The notes under the pieces are model-generated. The model ran no database searches, had not been told where the DNA came from, and saw only the letters and a program-made list of their open reading frames with translations. DNA of 64,000 nucleotides from Pseudomonas putida (GTDB taxonomy: Bacteria > Pseudomonadota > Gammaproteobacteria > Pseudomonadales > Pseudomonadaceae), in NCBI RefSeq assembly GCF_001976065.1, contig NZ_MNAH01000003.1, forward strand, positions 62,001 to 126,000, given 5' to 3'. Made by a program: the position numbers and the translations under genes. Shown here one piece after another: positions 10,099 through 20,945 of the stretch (positions are counted from its first letter, which is position 1; each line of letters opens with the position of its first letter).

Positions 10099-10707
10099 AT
10101 GCTAAAGCTGACGCCACGCCAAGCCGAGATTCTGGCCTTCATCAAACGCTGCCTGGAAGACAACGGCTACCCGCCGACCCGCGCGGAAATCGCTCAGGAA
10201 CTGGGTTTCAAATCGCCCAACGCGGCAGAAGAACACCTCAAGGCGCTGGCCCGCAAGGGCGCGATCGAAATGACCCCAGGCGCTTCGCGCGGCATTCGCA
10301 TTCCGGGCTTCGAGGCCAAGGCCGACGACTCCACCCTGCCGATCATTGGCCGGGTCGCGGCCGGCGCGCCGATCCTCGCCCAGCAACACGTTGAAGAGTC
10401 CTGCAACATCAATCCTGCATTCTTCCACCCGCGCGCTGACTATCTGCTGCGGGTGCACGGCATGAGCATGAAGGATGTGGGCATCTTCGACGGCGACCTG
10501 CTGGCCGTCCACACCACCCGCGAAGCCCGCAATGGCCAGATCGTGGTGGCGCGGATCGGCGACGAAGTGACCGTCAAGCGCTTCAAGCGCGACGGCAGCA
10601 AAGTCTGGCTGCTGGCCGAGAACCCAGAGTTTGCCCCTATCGAAGTGAACCTTAAAGATCAGGAACTGGTGATCGAAGGCTTGAGCGTCGGCGTCATTCG
10701 CCGCTAA
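10099..10707 (+). CDS. lexA: SOS repressor LexA
   Basis: A 202-aa LexA. The N-terminal winged helix ([19 protein letters not shown] helix near residues 28-48) binds SOS boxes. The self-cleavage site Ala-Gly is in GRVAAGAPI, the catalytic Ser is in HGMSM and the Lys in VTVKRFK. RecA filaments trigger cleavage and derepress the regulon. Two LexA boxes overlie its own promoter, and sulA follows 10 bp later in the same operon. Confidence 0.98.
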   Translation: MLKLTPRQAEILAFIKRCLEDNGYPPTRAEIAQELGFKSPNAAEEHLKALARKGAIEMTPGASRGIRIPGFEAKADDSTLPIIGRVAAGAPILAQQHVEESCNINPAFFHPRADYLLRVHGMSMKDVGIFDGDLLAVHTTREARNGQIVVARIGDEVTVKRFKRDGSKVWLLAENPEFAPIEVNLKDQELVIEGLSVGVIRR

Positions 10708-10717
10708 AGGAGGCTTT

Positions 10718-11194
10718 ATGCAGTTCCCACAAACACCACAGCAAGCCCAACTGCCGCTTCAGTTCGAAGCGTTCATGGCACAGCCATTGGCGCCGATCCT
10801 GAAGGAAGTGGTCGAGTCACCCTGGAGCGCCGAACCCGAGGTCTTCAGTGAACTGTCTCTGCGTGGTGCAGCCGGGAACTGCCTGAACCTTCTGGCGCCG
10901 ATCCTGCGGGAACTCAGCCAGGACCAGGATGCACGTTGGCTGACCCTGATCGCCCCACCCGCCAGCCTGACCCAGACCTGGTTGCGGGACGCCGGCCTCA
11001 ATCGCGAACGCATCCTGCTGCTGCAACCACGCGGAGCCCAGAGCGCCCAGCAACTGACCTGCGAAGCCCTTCGCCTCGGCCGAAGCCACACGGTGGTCAG
11101 CTGGCTCAATCCGTTGAGTACATCTGCGCGGCAACAGTTGATCAGCGCCGCCCGGACCGGGGATGCTCAAAGCCTGAATATTCGACTGGGTTAA
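10718..11194 (+). CDS. sulA: Cell-division inhibitor SulA
   Basis: A 158-aa SulA-family protein that blocks FtsZ assembly after DNA damage. The conserved core ARWLTLIAPP...W and GLNRERILLLQ is visible in the middle, and the weakly conserved N-terminus is normal. It lies 10 bp behind lexA with an AAAGGAGG-like ribosome site, so it shares the LexA-controlled promoter. Confidence 0.93.
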   Translation: MQFPQTPQQAQLPLQFEAFMAQPLAPILKEVVESPWSAEPEVFSELSLRGAAGNCLNLLAPILRELSQDQDARWLTLIAPPASLTQTWLRDAGLNRERILLLQPRGAQSAQQLTCEALRLGRSHTVVSWLNPLSTSARQQLISAARTGDAQSLNIRLG

Positions 11195-11276
11195 CGGCGC
11201 ACGCTGAACGTGCCGGGCTTCCGCCAGGACGGAGAAGCCAATGGAAGGCAGTGCCGGTAAAAACCGACGGGCGGGG

Positions 11277-11510
11277 TCAATGAAGAACCCGCGGCCCTTC
11301 GTCCTTTTCAAAATCGCCCTCAACCAGGCGACCTGCCATTTGCACGCCAACGCTCAACATCGCCTTGGCGACTTCCACGTGCTGGCCTTGCAGGAAGGCT
11401 TTGGCATCCTCGGAGAAATCCAAAGTAACCAGAGAACCCTCGTCCTCAGCCCTGCGCAGCTCGATTCGGCCGTCTGGTAACTCGACAATTTCTAGAAAGG
11501 ACGTTGGCAT
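11277..11510 (-). CDS. Conserved small hypothetical protein (PA3009-like)
   Basis: A 77-aa acidic protein starting MPTSFLEIVELPDGRIELRR. I chose the ATG at 11510 because GGAG lies 9 bp upstream; the longer frame has no such site. No signal peptide or membrane helix is seen. It has a two-strand Asp-Gly hairpin look at the N-terminus and a helical C-terminus. Position between sulA and a PA3010-like gene matches a conserved Pseudomonas arrangement. Function unknown. Confidence 0.75.
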   Translation of the reverse strand: MPTSFLEIVELPDGRIELRRAEDEGSLVTLDFSEDAKAFLQGQHVEVAKAMLSVGVQMAGRLVEGDFEKDEGPRVLH

Positions 11511-11653
11511 AAAGGTCTGTTCTCCACGAAAGGCGGGCATTATATAGGCATCGACGAGGGTTCGCTCGGGATCTTGACCAGATGCCATCGCGAAAAACAG
11601 CTCAGCAGTCGAGCAAACAACCCCAAGGGTCGTTCGCTGCGCTGTTTACTCCC

Positions 11654-12178
11654 TCAGCATTCGTTCAAGCCTTCTCGAAACCGGATGGCCAGGCTTTTCA
11701 GGTTTTGCCGCCAGCTCTCCAGCTCCTCGCGACCCAGCTCTTGAGGCGCCTCTTCTTCATCGAGGTTTACCGCCAGGATCAGCGGCTGCGTCACATCACC
11801 CTTTGGCTTGCGCGGCGCTCGTGGCGGCTGGAACAACGCGGCATGGGCCGCCAGAAGCTTGGCCAGCCAGGTTTCCGGGTTGTTCGCCAGCTCGACCATC
11901 TCGGCCATTTCCGGAATAGCGATGCTGTCCAGCACTTCGCGAGTCAGCAGCGACTCAGCCCGGGAGGCGTTGGCCTGAGGCAAGCGATAGAAGCCGGCGA
12001 TCTCGTGACACAGTCCCAGCAAGGCACCGTACAGGTGAAACAGGGCCGATTCTCGCCCCGCCTGAATCAGCGCCAGGGAATTCATCGCCCGCCCCTCTTC
12101 GGCCTTGGCGAGAGCTTCCAGCGACAGGCCGGCGAAATAAATCTTCTGGTTGGTACGGGTATAGAGTTCGTGGGCCAT
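11654..12178 (-). CDS. Conserved hypothetical protein (DUF6586, PA3010-like)
   Basis: A 174-aa, mostly helical protein beginning MAHELYTRTNQKIYFAGL, with GGAGG 8 bp before the chosen ATG. It has helical stretches, a conserved ARAMNSLALIQAGRESALFHLYGAL-like core (recognised in parts: SLALIQAGRESALFHLYGAL) and a Pro/Lys-rich linker. It is found beside topA in pseudomonads. No enzyme motif is visible, and the function is unknown. Confidence 0.8.
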   Translation of the reverse strand: MAHELYTRTNQKIYFAGLSLEALAKAEEGRAMNSLALIQAGRESALFHLYGALLGLCHEIAGFYRLPQANASRAESLLTREVLDSIAIPEMAEMVELANNPETWLAKLLAAHAALFQPPRAPRKPKGDVTQPLILAVNLDEEEAPQELGREELESWRQNLKSLAIRFREGLNEC

Positions 12179-12379
12179 GACGGCAGCCTCCACAACGAAA
12201 TAATTGCTTCACGCAGGTCAGACAGTGTCGTGGATCAACTCCCTCTCCCGCAAGCGTTGTCTAATCCTGAAGCAGATACCGGCTCATCATCGCCTCGTAG
12301 GAGCCAGCGATGGCGGCCTGACAGCCGACCTGCTATTTGTTGACCGCGGATATATCCATTCCTGCGGCAACGGCCACTT

Positions 12380-12573
12380 AGGGTTCCGCTCTTACAGCGG
12401 GTCACTTTGAAGAGCGCAAAGTAACCAAACGCTCTTGCCCCTGGCGTTCGGTGCCTCGCTCCGGTCCTGCTCCGTGGGGGCAAGAAAATCAAGATCAAAA
12501 GCCAAGCAAAGCAAAAGCGAGGCGGCCTACCGGCCGGCCTGATCGGGAGCCGACCGCATTTCCCCTGTAGGAG
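12380..12573. repeat. Dispersed intergenic element, copy 1 (longest)
   Basis: The 3' core (ggggcaagaaaatc..., then gcaaaagcgaggcggcc, accggccggcctgat) from about 12476 recurs at 35226-35280 and, in shorter form, at 35990-36022. Each copy is followed closely by a REP unit. This looks like a composite Pseudomonas intergenic repeat. Confidence 0.7.
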
Positions 12574-12590
12574 CTGGCTTGCCAGCGAAG
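12566..12590. repeat. Single REP unit
   Basis: tgtaggagctggcttgccag followed by cgaag, the standard REP stem-loop. Confidence 0.8.
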
Positions 12591-12662
12591 AGGCCCGAAA
12601 GAGCAGCGCAATACTCAAGGCCGCGTTTGCCGACAGGCCGGAAACATACACCCTGCGCAAAC

Positions 12663-12705
12663 AAAAAAGCCGCATGAAAACCCGAGGGTTGTCATGCGGC
12701 TTTTT
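12663..12705. terminator. Bidirectional terminator beyond topA
   Basis: A6-gccgcatga ... tcatgcggc-T5: a 9-bp GC stem flanked by A and T runs, just past the topA stop codon on the minus strand. Confidence 0.85.
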
Positions 12706-12719
12706 CAGTGTGGCGGTTG

Positions 12720-15347
12720 TTACGCCTTCGCGGCCGGTCGCTTGTCCTCGACCTTCCACTTGCCACCGTCGTAGAACGCTTTCCAGCCAGTCGGCTTACC
12801 GTCGACCTCGGTCTGCACGTACTGCTCCTTGGTCTTGCGGCTGTAACGGATCACGGCAGGCAGGCCATCCGGATCTTTCTTTGGCGCTTCGCAAAGGAAG
12901 TGGTACTTCGGATCGATCTCATCCTTGTGCGGCACGATCTCGATCACCAGCGGTGCACGGGTCTCGCGGTTTTTCGGGAACTGGCTGGCGGCCAGGAACA
13001 GGCCCGAGGCACCGTCGCGCAGGATGTAGGTGTCGTTGACCTTTTCGCATTTCAGCTCAGGCATCTTCACCGGGTCCATCTTCGGCGGCGCCGCATCACC
13101 GCTTTTCAGCAGTTTGCGGGTGTTCTTGCAGGTCGGGTTGGTGCAACCGAAGAACTTGCCGAAACGGCCGGTCTTGAGCTGCATCTCGCTGCCGCACTTG
13201 TCGCATTCCAGGCTCGGACCTTCATAGCCCTTGATGCGATAGGTGCCCTCTTCGATTTCGTAGCCGTCGCAATCCGGGTTGTTACCGCAGATGTGCAGCT
13301 TGCGCTTCTCGTCCAGCAGGTAGGCGTCCATCGCCGTGCTGCAGATCGGGCAGCGATGCTTGCCGCGCAGCACCAGGGATTCCGATTCACCCTCGTCGTC
13401 CGCGGCGATTTCATCGCCCGGCACCAGGTTGACGGTCGCCTTGCAGCGTTCTTTCGGCGGCAGGCTGTAGCCGGAGCAACCAAGGAACACACCGGTCGAT
13501 GCGGTACGGATCTGCATCGGACGCCCGCACGTGGTGCACGGAATGTCGGTCATCACCGGCTGGTTGGCACGCATCCCGCTATCCGGGCTTTCGGCCACTT
13601 CGAGCTTCTTCTTGAAGTCGCCGTAGAACTCGTCGAGCACGTTTTTCCAGTCGCGTTCGCCCTGGGCCACGTCATCGAGGTTCTCTTCCATGCCGGCGGT
13701 GAAGCCGTAGTCCATCAGGTTGGAGAAGCTCTCGGACAGCCGCTCGGTGACGATGTCGCCCATCTTTTCCGAATAGAAACGGCGGTTGTGCAGCGCCACG
13801 TAGCCGCGATCCTGAATGGTCGAAATGATTGCCGCATAAGTCGAAGGACGACCGATGCCGCGCTTTTCCATTTCTTTTACCAGGCTGGCTTCCGAGTAAC
13901 GCGCTGGCGGCTTGGTGAAGTGCTGGGTCGGATCAAGCTTGATCAGCTTCATCACGTCGCCCTGGGCCATGTCCGGCAGCACGTCGTCATCGCCAGGCTT
14001 GGCGATTTGCGGCATGACCCGGGTGTAACCGTCGAACTTGAGGATACGGCCCTTGGCACGCAGCTCGAAGTCGCCGGCACCGACGGTGACCGTGGTCGAC
14101 AGGTATTGCGCCGGTAGCATCTGGCAGGCGAGGAACTGGCGCCAGATCAGCTCGTAGAGGCGCTCAGCGTCGCGCTCCATGCCCGACAGCTTGCTTGGCT
14201 CGGTGTTGGCGTCAGAAGGACGAATCGCTTCGTGAGCCTCTTGTGCGCCTTCCTTGCTGCTGTAGACATTCGGGGTTTCCGGCAGGTACTTCTTGCCGAA
14301 CTCGCTTTCAATATAAGTACGCGCCATCGTCACGGCATCGACCGAGAGGTTGGTCGAGTCGGTACGCATGTAAGTGATGTAGCCGGCTTCGTACAGACGC
14401 TGGGCCATCATCATGGTCTTCTTCACGCCGAAGCCCAGGCGGTTGCTCGCGGCCTGCTGCAGGGTAGACGTGATGAAAGGTGCCGACGGCTTGCTGCTGG
14501 TCGGCTTGTCTTCGCGCTTGACGATGCTGTAGCTGGAAGCCTTGAGCTTCTCCAGCGCGGCCATGGCCTGGGCTTCGTTGAGCGGCTTGAAGGCTTCGCC
14601 CTTCTCACGAGCGACGTCGAAACGCACGGTCGCGCCCTTGGCGGTGCCGAGGTCGGCATGGACTTCCCAGTACTCTTCCGGGATGAACGCGCGGATTTCC
14701 CGCTCACGCTCCACCACCAGCTTCACGGCAACCGACTGCACCCGACCGGCGGACAGGCCACGGGCGATCTTGGCCCACAGCAGCGGCGAGACCATGTAGC
14801 CCACCACGCGGTCGAGGAAGCGACGCGCCTGTTGGGCGTTGACACGATCGATGTCCAGCTCGCCTGGCTGGGAGAAGGCTTCCTGGATCGCCTTCTTGGT
14901 GATTTCGTTGAACACCACGCGCTTGTAGCGGCTGTCGTCACCCCCGATGGCTTCGCGCAGGTGCCAGGCAATGGCTTCCCCCTCGCGATCCAAGTCGGTT
15001 GCGAGATAGATGGTGTCAGCATCCTTGGCGAGCCGGCGCAGCTCTTCGATGACCTTTTCCTTGCCCGGGAGGATCTCGTACTTGGCTTTCCAGCCATGAT
15101 CGGGATCGACGCCCATGCGAGCGACCAGCTGCTTGCGCGCCTTTTCTTTCGGCGACAAGGCCGGCGCTTCACCCGCAGCAGCCTTGCCGCGCTTGGCGGC
15201 TGGCTCTTTGCTGGCGCTAGCCGAACCGCTGGTGGGCAGGTCTCGGATATGGCCGATACTCGACTTCACCACGTATTCGTTGCCCAAATACTTGTTGATG
15301 GTCTTGGCCTTAGCCGGGGATTCCACAATGACCAGCGATTTGCCCAT
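12720..15347 (-). CDS. topA: DNA topoisomerase I
   Basis: An 875-aa type IA topoisomerase that relaxes negative supercoils. The TOPRIM domain begins at residue 5 ([12 protein letters not shown]) and holds the DLDREGE acidic motif. The active-site Tyr is in YITYMRTDS near residue 325. At the C-terminus there are three cysteine-rich zinc-ribbon repeats ([24 protein letters not shown]) followed by a basic tail domain. A charged Ala/Lys/Ser insert near residues 40-65 is usual in Pseudomonas. Terminator downstream. Confidence 0.98.
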   Translation of the reverse strand: MGKSLVIVESPAKAKTINKYLGNEYVVKSSIGHIRDLPTSGSASASKEPAAKRGKAAAGEAPALSPKEKARKQLVARMGVDPDHGWKAKYEILPGKEKVIEELRRLAKDADTIYLATDLDREGEAIAWHLREAIGGDDSRYKRVVFNEITKKAIQEAFSQPGELDIDRVNAQQARRFLDRVVGYMVSPLLWAKIARGLSAGRVQSVAVKLVVEREREIRAFIPEEYWEVHADLGTAKGATVRFDVAREKGEAFKPLNEAQAMAALEKLKASSYSIVKREDKPTSSKPSAPFITSTLQQAASNRLGFGVKKTMMMAQRLYEAGYITYMRTDSTNLSVDAVTMARTYIESEFGKKYLPETPNVYSSKEGAQEAHEAIRPSDANTEPSKLSGMERDAERLYELIWRQFLACQMLPAQYLSTTVTVGAGDFELRAKGRILKFDGYTRVMPQIAKPGDDDVLPDMAQGDVMKLIKLDPTQHFTKPPARYSEASLVKEMEKRGIGRPSTYAAIISTIQDRGYVALHNRRFYSEKMGDIVTERLSESFSNLMDYGFTAGMEENLDDVAQGERDWKNVLDEFYGDFKKKLEVAESPDSGMRANQPVMTDIPCTTCGRPMQIRTASTGVFLGCSGYSLPPKERCKATVNLVPGDEIAADDEGESESLVLRGKHRCPICSTAMDAYLLDEKRKLHICGNNPDCDGYEIEEGTYRIKGYEGPSLECDKCGSEMQLKTGRFGKFFGCTNPTCKNTRKLLKSGDAAPPKMDPVKMPELKCEKVNDTYILRDGASGLFLAASQFPKNRETRAPLVIEIVPHKDEIDPKYHFLCEAPKKDPDGLPAVIRYSRKTKEQYVQTEVDGKPTGWKAFYDGGKWKVEDKRPAAKA

Positions 15348-15461
15348 GGATCAGAAAATTCCTGAATTCTAGAAGTGAAAGGCGGTTGGCGCCTGACGCG
15401 GCACCGCTATATATAGTGGCTACAAGGTGAGGTCAAGCGCAGGGTTGTGCGCGCCCTCCCC

Positions 15462-15698
15462 TTACGGCTTCGGAAAAACGCTCGGTTCAGCTTGCACCAA
15501 AGCAAAGCGTGGCACCTGTTCGCCGTCAACCTCGACGGACTCCAGGAACATGCTCAAGGGGCGCACCCAAAAGCCGTAATCGCCATACAGGGCTTGGTAG
15601 AAGACCACTTCTTCCTCGGTTTCCGAATGCCGCGCAACACTGAACACACGGTACTGCGGACCTTTGTAATGTTGATAGAGCCCAGGTTGTATCGGCAT
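15462..15698 (-). CDS. DUF1653 protein
   Basis: A 78-aa protein of the DUF1653 family, recognised by PGLYQHYKGPQYRV, ARHSETEE, FYQALYGDYG and FWVRPLSMF. The family has an SH3-like beta fold and unknown function. I chose ATG 15698, which has GAGGG 6 bp upstream, over the in-frame ATG at 15716. It is the conserved neighbour between topA and fadA in pseudomonads. Confidence 0.88.
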   Translation of the reverse strand: MPIQPGLYQHYKGPQYRVFSVARHSETEEEVVFYQALYGDYGFWVRPLSMFLESVEVDGEQVPRFALVQAEPSVFPKP

Positions 15699-15751
15699 GC
15701 TTCGGCCCTCACTCAAGTCCGTTCAAAATAAAAAATAAAAAATCCGCAAAA

Positions 15752-15777
15752 ACAAAAACCGGGGCACTAGGCCCCGG
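15752..15777 (-). terminator. Terminator of fadBA
   Basis: On the minus strand, CCGGGGC-CTAGT-GCCCCGG followed by TTTTTG: a 7-bp GC stem with a U tract directly after the fadA stop codon. Confidence 0.88.
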
Positions 15778-15795
15778 CTTCCGTCAACGCAACGT

Positions 15796-16986
<1,191 letters not shown>

Positions 16987-17000
16987 CTAGTTGGGGGCGC

Positions 17001-19148
17001 TTAACCGAAGAAGCTCTGGCCGTTCTTGGCCATTTCGCGCAGCTTCGCGGTCGGGTGGTACAGCGCGCCCAAATCAGCGTACTGGTCAGCCAGGGCAACG
17101 AACTGGGCAACACCGATCGAGTCGATGTAACGCAGCGCACCGCCACGGAATGGAGGGAAACCAATACCGTAGACCAGACCCATGTCGGCTTCGGCGGCGG
17201 TTTCGACGATGCCGTCTTCCAGGCAACGCACGGTTTCCAGGCACAGCGGGATCATCATCCAGTTGATGATGTCTTCGTCGGTGACTTCGCGCTGTTCAAA
17301 GACGATTGGCTTGAGCACTTCCAGCACCGACGGATCGGCGACTTTCTTCTGCTTGCCGCGCTTGTCGGTCTCGTAGGCGTAGAAGCCCTTGCCGTTCTTC
17401 TGGCCCAGGCGCTTGGCTTCGTAGAGCACGTCAACGGCCGAACGACGGTCATCCTTCATGCGGTCCGGGAAGCCTTCAGCCATCACGTCGCGACCGTGGT
17501 GGCCGGTGTCGATGCCGACCACGTCCATCAGGTACGCCGGGCCCATGGGCCAGCCGAATTTCTCCATGACCTTGTCGATACGGACGAAGTCCACACCGGC
17601 GCTGACCAGCTTGGCGAAACCGCCGAAGTACGGGAACAGCACGCGGTTGACCAGGAAGCCCGGGCAGTCGTTGACCACGATCGGGTTCTTGCCCATTTTC
17701 TTGGCGTAGGCAACGGTGGTGGCAACCGCCAGCTCGCTGGACTTCTCGCCACGAATCACTTCCACCAAGGGCATCATGTGCACCGGATTGAAGAAGTGCA
17801 TGCCGACGAAGTTTTCCGGACGCTTGAGGGCCTTGGCCAGCAAGGTGATGGAAATGGTCGAGGTGTTGGACGCCAGGATGGTGTCCTCCTTGACCTTGTC
17901 TTCGACTTCGGCCAGAACAGCTTGCTTGACCTTGGGGTTCTCGACGACGGCTTCAACCACCAGGTCCACGTGACCGAAGTCACCGTAGGACAGGGTCGGA
18001 CGAATGCCGTTGAGCACTTCAGCCATTTTCGCGGCGGTCATGCGCCCCTTGTCAACGCGGCCTACCAGCAGCTTGGCGGCTTCGGCCAGACCCTGCTCGA
18101 TACCGTGCTCGTTGATGTCCTTCATCAGGATCGGCGTGCCTTTGGAGGCCGACTGATAGGCGATACCGCCACCCATGATACCGGCGCCGAGTACGGCGGC
18201 CTGCTTCACGTCCCTGGCGATTTCGTCGTAGGCCTTGGCCTTTTTCTTCAGTTCCTGATCGTTCAGGAACAGGCCGATCAGGCACTGGGCTGCCGAAGTC
18301 TTGGCCAGCTTGACGAAACCGGCGGCTTCGACTTCCAGGGCCTTGTCACGACCGAAGTTCGCGGCTTTCTGGATGGTCTTGATCGCTTCGACCGGGGCCG
18401 GGTAGTTCGGGCCAGCCTGGCCGGCCACGAAACCCTTGGCGGTTTCGAAAGCCATCATTTGCTCGATAGCGTTCAGCTTGAGTTTTTCAAGCTTCGGCTG
18501 GCGCTTGGCCTTGTAATCGAACTCGCCGGAAATGGCGCGCTTGATCAGTTCAAGGGCGGCATCCTGCAGTTTTTCAGGAGCAACCACGGCATCGACGGCG
18601 CTCACTTTCAGCGCGTCTTCGGCACGGTTTTCCTTGCCGGAAGCGATCCACTCGATGGCGTTGTCGGTACCGATCAGGCGCGGCAGACGCACGGTACCGC
18701 CGAAGCCCGGGTAGATGCCCAGCTTGACTTCCGGCAGACCGATCTTGGCCTTGGTCGACATGACGCGGTAGTCCGCCGCCAGGCACATTTCCAGACCGCC
18801 ACCCAATGCGATGCCATTGATTGCGACGACAGTCGGGACATTGAGGTCTTCGAAATCGCTGAAAATCTTGTTGGCTTCGAGGTTGCCAGCCACAAGCTCT
18901 GCATCCGGCAGCTTGAAGTTGTCGACGAATTCGGTGATGTCGGCACCGACGATGAACACGTCCTTGCCACTGCTGACGATCACACCCTTGATCGAAGCAT
19001 CTGCCTTGATGGCGTCCACGGCCTGACGCAGTTCGTTCAGGGTTAGACGGTTGAACTTGTTGACGGACTCACCCTTGAGGTCGAACTTCAGTTCGACGAT
19101 GCCACTTTCAAGAGCCTTAACCGTGATGGCTTTACCTTCGTAAATCAT
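17001..19148 (-). CDS. fadB: Multifunctional fatty-acid oxidation complex alpha subunit FadB
   Basis: A 715-aa protein with enoyl-CoA hydratase/isomerase (N-terminal half, motif [11 protein letters not shown]) and 3-hydroxyacyl-CoA dehydrogenase activities (Rossmann loop [14 protein letters not shown] after residue 310). The frame begins TTG ATG; I chose the ATG ([13 protein letters not shown]), with GGAG upstream. It forms the fadBA operon. In Pseudomonas this operon is a known PsrA target, but I see no clear GAAAC-N4-GTTTC box upstream here. Confidence 0.97.
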   Translation of the reverse strand: MIYEGKAITVKALESGIVELKFDLKGESVNKFNRLTLNELRQAVDAIKADASIKGVIVSSGKDVFIVGADITEFVDNFKLPDAELVAGNLEANKIFSDFEDLNVPTVVAINGIALGGGLEMCLAADYRVMSTKAKIGLPEVKLGIYPGFGGTVRLPRLIGTDNAIEWIASGKENRAEDALKVSAVDAVVAPEKLQDAALELIKRAISGEFDYKAKRQPKLEKLKLNAIEQMMAFETAKGFVAGQAGPNYPAPVEAIKTIQKAANFGRDKALEVEAAGFVKLAKTSAAQCLIGLFLNDQELKKKAKAYDEIARDVKQAAVLGAGIMGGGIAYQSASKGTPILMKDINEHGIEQGLAEAAKLLVGRVDKGRMTAAKMAEVLNGIRPTLSYGDFGHVDLVVEAVVENPKVKQAVLAEVEDKVKEDTILASNTSTISITLLAKALKRPENFVGMHFFNPVHMMPLVEVIRGEKSSELAVATTVAYAKKMGKNPIVVNDCPGFLVNRVLFPYFGGFAKLVSAGVDFVRIDKVMEKFGWPMGPAYLMDVVGIDTGHHGRDVMAEGFPDRMKDDRRSAVDVLYEAKRLGQKNGKGFYAYETDKRGKQKKVADPSVLEVLKPIVFEQREVTDEDIINWMMIPLCLETVRCLEDGIVETAAEADMGLVYGIGFPPFRGGALRYIDSIGVAQFVALADQYADLGALYHPTAKLREMAKNGQSFFG

Positions 19149-19519
19149 CAACTGATCTCCACGATATGGAAGCTGAACAGTACACGTCGGACGCAGGTGA
19201 ATGGTTCGGCAGGGACGTTAAACGTCAATGCTACGCCTCTCAACCCGGCACACCCGCCAACGCGATAGTCGGGATTCTGTAGGAGCTGTTTGTCGGACAA
19301 ACGCTCAATTCATACGCCCGTTTGATTTGGGTACGTCACCTTCACGGAATTTCCGACAATTGTCAATCGCCCAAAATGCGGGTTGAAATGCGACGTTGCG
19401 GTCATATCCGTATTGCCAGTACCTGCTACAGACACAGGTATGCGCAATCATTCATAGGATCAATCATTAGAAAATTCGCCCTAATTCACGGCAGCCGGTG
19501 TTTAACCGGCTACGCTGGC

Positions 19520-19634
19520 GGAACCTGGGGAAAAAAGTGAACGCTTTTGGCGAATGCCCAGCGTAAGATCAGCCCACAGCGAATTACCGGCCTGCCTGGC
19601 CAACCCCCGCCCGATGAAGTTGTCGGGCTTTTTA
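19520..19634 (+). ncRNA. Candidate small RNA ending at an orphan terminator
   Basis: A plus-strand intrinsic terminator (19609-19634) has no protein gene upstream on its strand; fadB and its neighbour are both on the minus strand. About 100 bp before it is GGCTACGCT (19508-19516), resembling an extended -10 box of RpoS promoters. Transcription from there would give an RNA of about 110 nt. This is inference from the two signals. Confidence 0.3.
19609..19634 (+). terminator. Orphan intrinsic terminator
   Basis: gcccga-tgaagttg-tcgggc followed by TTTTTA. The U tract is only on the plus strand. Confidence 0.7.
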
Positions 19635-19651
19635 TTGCCTGCAAAACAACC

Positions 19652-19742
19652 TGTAGGAGCTGGCTTGCCAGCGAAAGCCATATCAGCAGCAGCCAGGATG
19701 CTGTCTGGCACGCCGCCTCCGCTGGCAAGCCAGCGCCTACAG
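19652..19742. repeat. REP palindromic pair
   Basis: tgtaggagctggcttgccag at 19652 and an inverted variant, gctggcaagccagcgcctac, ending at 19742. Confidence 0.8.
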
Positions 19743-19771
19743 AGATCGGGCAGGCGAGGAAGCTCGGGGGT

Positions 19772-20209
19772 TCAGGCGAGGGCTTTGAGGGTGGCGTCGA
19801 TGTGCTGCAAGACTTCGGCCTCGCCCTTCTCACCCCAATACAGGGTGATCATTTGCTTGTCGGCCTCGACCTTGAAGACGTTGCCCGGCAATTTTTCGAA
19901 ATGATTGAGCAGCGCGGGATCTTCGCAGGGTTCCTGCCATTGGTTGACCCACAAACCCGGTGATTTTTGCCAGTAACTCCAGCAGGCCGGCTGATTGCCC
20001 CGGCGCGGCCGATGGTACTGCGCACAAGGGTTTGGCGGCTCCTGGGCGAGCCAGTGCGGCCACTCCTGAGGCGCCAGTTGCATGGACAGGCCAATGCGTC
20101 GCGCCTCCATGCGCAGGGCCATGCGACCGCTCTGATGACGCGAGGGGCGCAGCCATGCCAGCGGGCTGAGCACCACCAACAGGATTGACACCACTATCCA
20201 GACCGTCAT
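19772..20209 (-). CDS. Membrane-anchored conserved hypothetical protein (PA3016-like)
   Basis: A 145-aa protein. The chosen ATG (20209) has GGAG 6 bp upstream and starts MTVWIVVSILLVVLSPLAWL, one hydrophobic helix likely to be a membrane anchor. A basic segment (RPSRHQSGRMALRMEARR) and a Trp/Pro-rich soluble domain follow. No catalytic motif is recognised. Its place between fadBA and a universal stress gene matches other pseudomonads. Function unknown. Confidence 0.78.
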   Translation of the reverse strand: MTVWIVVSILLVVLSPLAWLRPSRHQSGRMALRMEARRIGLSMQLAPQEWPHWLAQEPPNPCAQYHRPRRGNQPACWSYWQKSPGLWVNQWQEPCEDPALLNHFEKLPGNVFKVEADKQMITLYWGEKGEAEVLQHIDATLKALA

Positions 20210-20313
20210 ATCTGTACTCCCGATTCTTGATGAGCACATTGAGCCACTTTAGAACCAATGCGCTTGAAACCAGCCATACTTACCAATATTGCAATCCTCA
20301 GGAGGAGCACCTC

Positions 20314-20754
20314 ATGCCCTACACCCACATCCTGGTCGCTGTAGACCTGACCGAAGAGTGCGACCCTGTCATCCACCGTGCTCGCGAGCTGTCGGTGAGC
20401 AACGAGGCGAAATTGTCCCTGGTGCATATCGTCGAGCCAATGGCCATGGCCTTTGGTGGTGACGTGCCAATGGACCTGTCACAACTGCAACAACAGCAGT
20501 TCGACCAGGCCAAGGAGCGTCTCGATCGCTTGATCCTCAAATACCCTGAGCTTTCCAGGGAATTCAGCCACCTGACCTACGGCCAGCCACGCCAGGAGAT
20601 TCATCACCTGGCCAAGGAGCAAGGGTGCGACCTGATCGTGGTCGGCAGTCACGGCCGCCATGGCCTGGCCCTGCTGCTGGGCTCCACGGCCAACGACGTG
20701 CTGCACGGCGCGCCTTGCGATGTGCTGGCGGTGCGCCTGCAAAACAAATCCTGA
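20314..20754 (+). CDS. Universal stress protein, UspA family
   Basis: A 146-aa UspA-domain protein. The N-terminal strand HILVAVDLTEE and the C-terminal ATP-loop VVGSHGRHGLALLLGSTANDV (G-x2-G-x9-GS type) suggest the nucleotide-binding subclass. The start is ATG 20314, preceded by GGAGGAG; the longer upstream frame is not used. It is probably a monocistron expressed under stress or in stationary phase, as for the family. A REP pair follows. Confidence 0.93.
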   Translation: MPYTHILVAVDLTEECDPVIHRARELSVSNEAKLSLVHIVEPMAMAFGGDVPMDLSQLQQQQFDQAKERLDRLILKYPELSREFSHLTYGQPRQEIHHLAKEQGCDLIVVGSHGRHGLALLLGSTANDVLHGAPCDVLAVRLQNKS

Positions 20755-20770
20755 AGTTTCAGGTACCCCC

Positions 20771-20860
20771 TGTGGGAGCGGGCTTGCTCGCGAAAGCGGT
20801 GTGACAGACGACCCATTCGTTGAATGTTAAACCGCCTTCGCGAGCAAGCCCGCTCCCACA
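20771..20860. repeat. REP palindromic pair
   Basis: tgtgggagcgggcttgctcg and its complement face each other around about 40 bp. Confidence 0.85.
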
Positions 20861-20893
20861 TTGGGATTGCAACAACTAACAGGTCTCCATATG

Positions 20894-20934
20894 AAAAGCC
20901 CGGCGTTCACCTGTGTGAAGCCGGGCTTTTTTAT
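20894..20934 (-). terminator. Terminator of uup (bidirectional)
   Basis: aaaagcccggc ... gccgggctttttt with a near-complete extended stem through gttcac/gtgaa; it lies just past the uup stop codon. Confidence 0.85.
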
Positions 20935-20945
20935 TACCGGATCAA

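Larger units (their letters stand above)
12179..12662. other. Intergenic repeat-containing region
   Basis: About 480 bp without a supportable gene. It contains a long dispersed intergenic element (about 12380-12573) and one REP unit (12566-12590). Short frames here are products of the repeat. Confidence 0.6.
19149..19771. other. 620-bp intergenic region between fadB and a membrane-anchored protein gene
   Basis: No protein gene is supported. It holds a REP-like unit (19280-19308) with an internal GTTTG-TCGGA-CAAAC palindrome, an orphan plus-strand terminator (19609-19634) preceded by a possible stationary-phase promoter (about 19508), and a REP pair (19652-19742). Confidence 0.55.

Noticed and set aside
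17055-19046. Long plus-strand frame opposite fadB, and similar ones opposite topA, uup, acnA and slt
   Set aside because: Shadows of well-supported genes; composition is unlike protein and no motifs are present.
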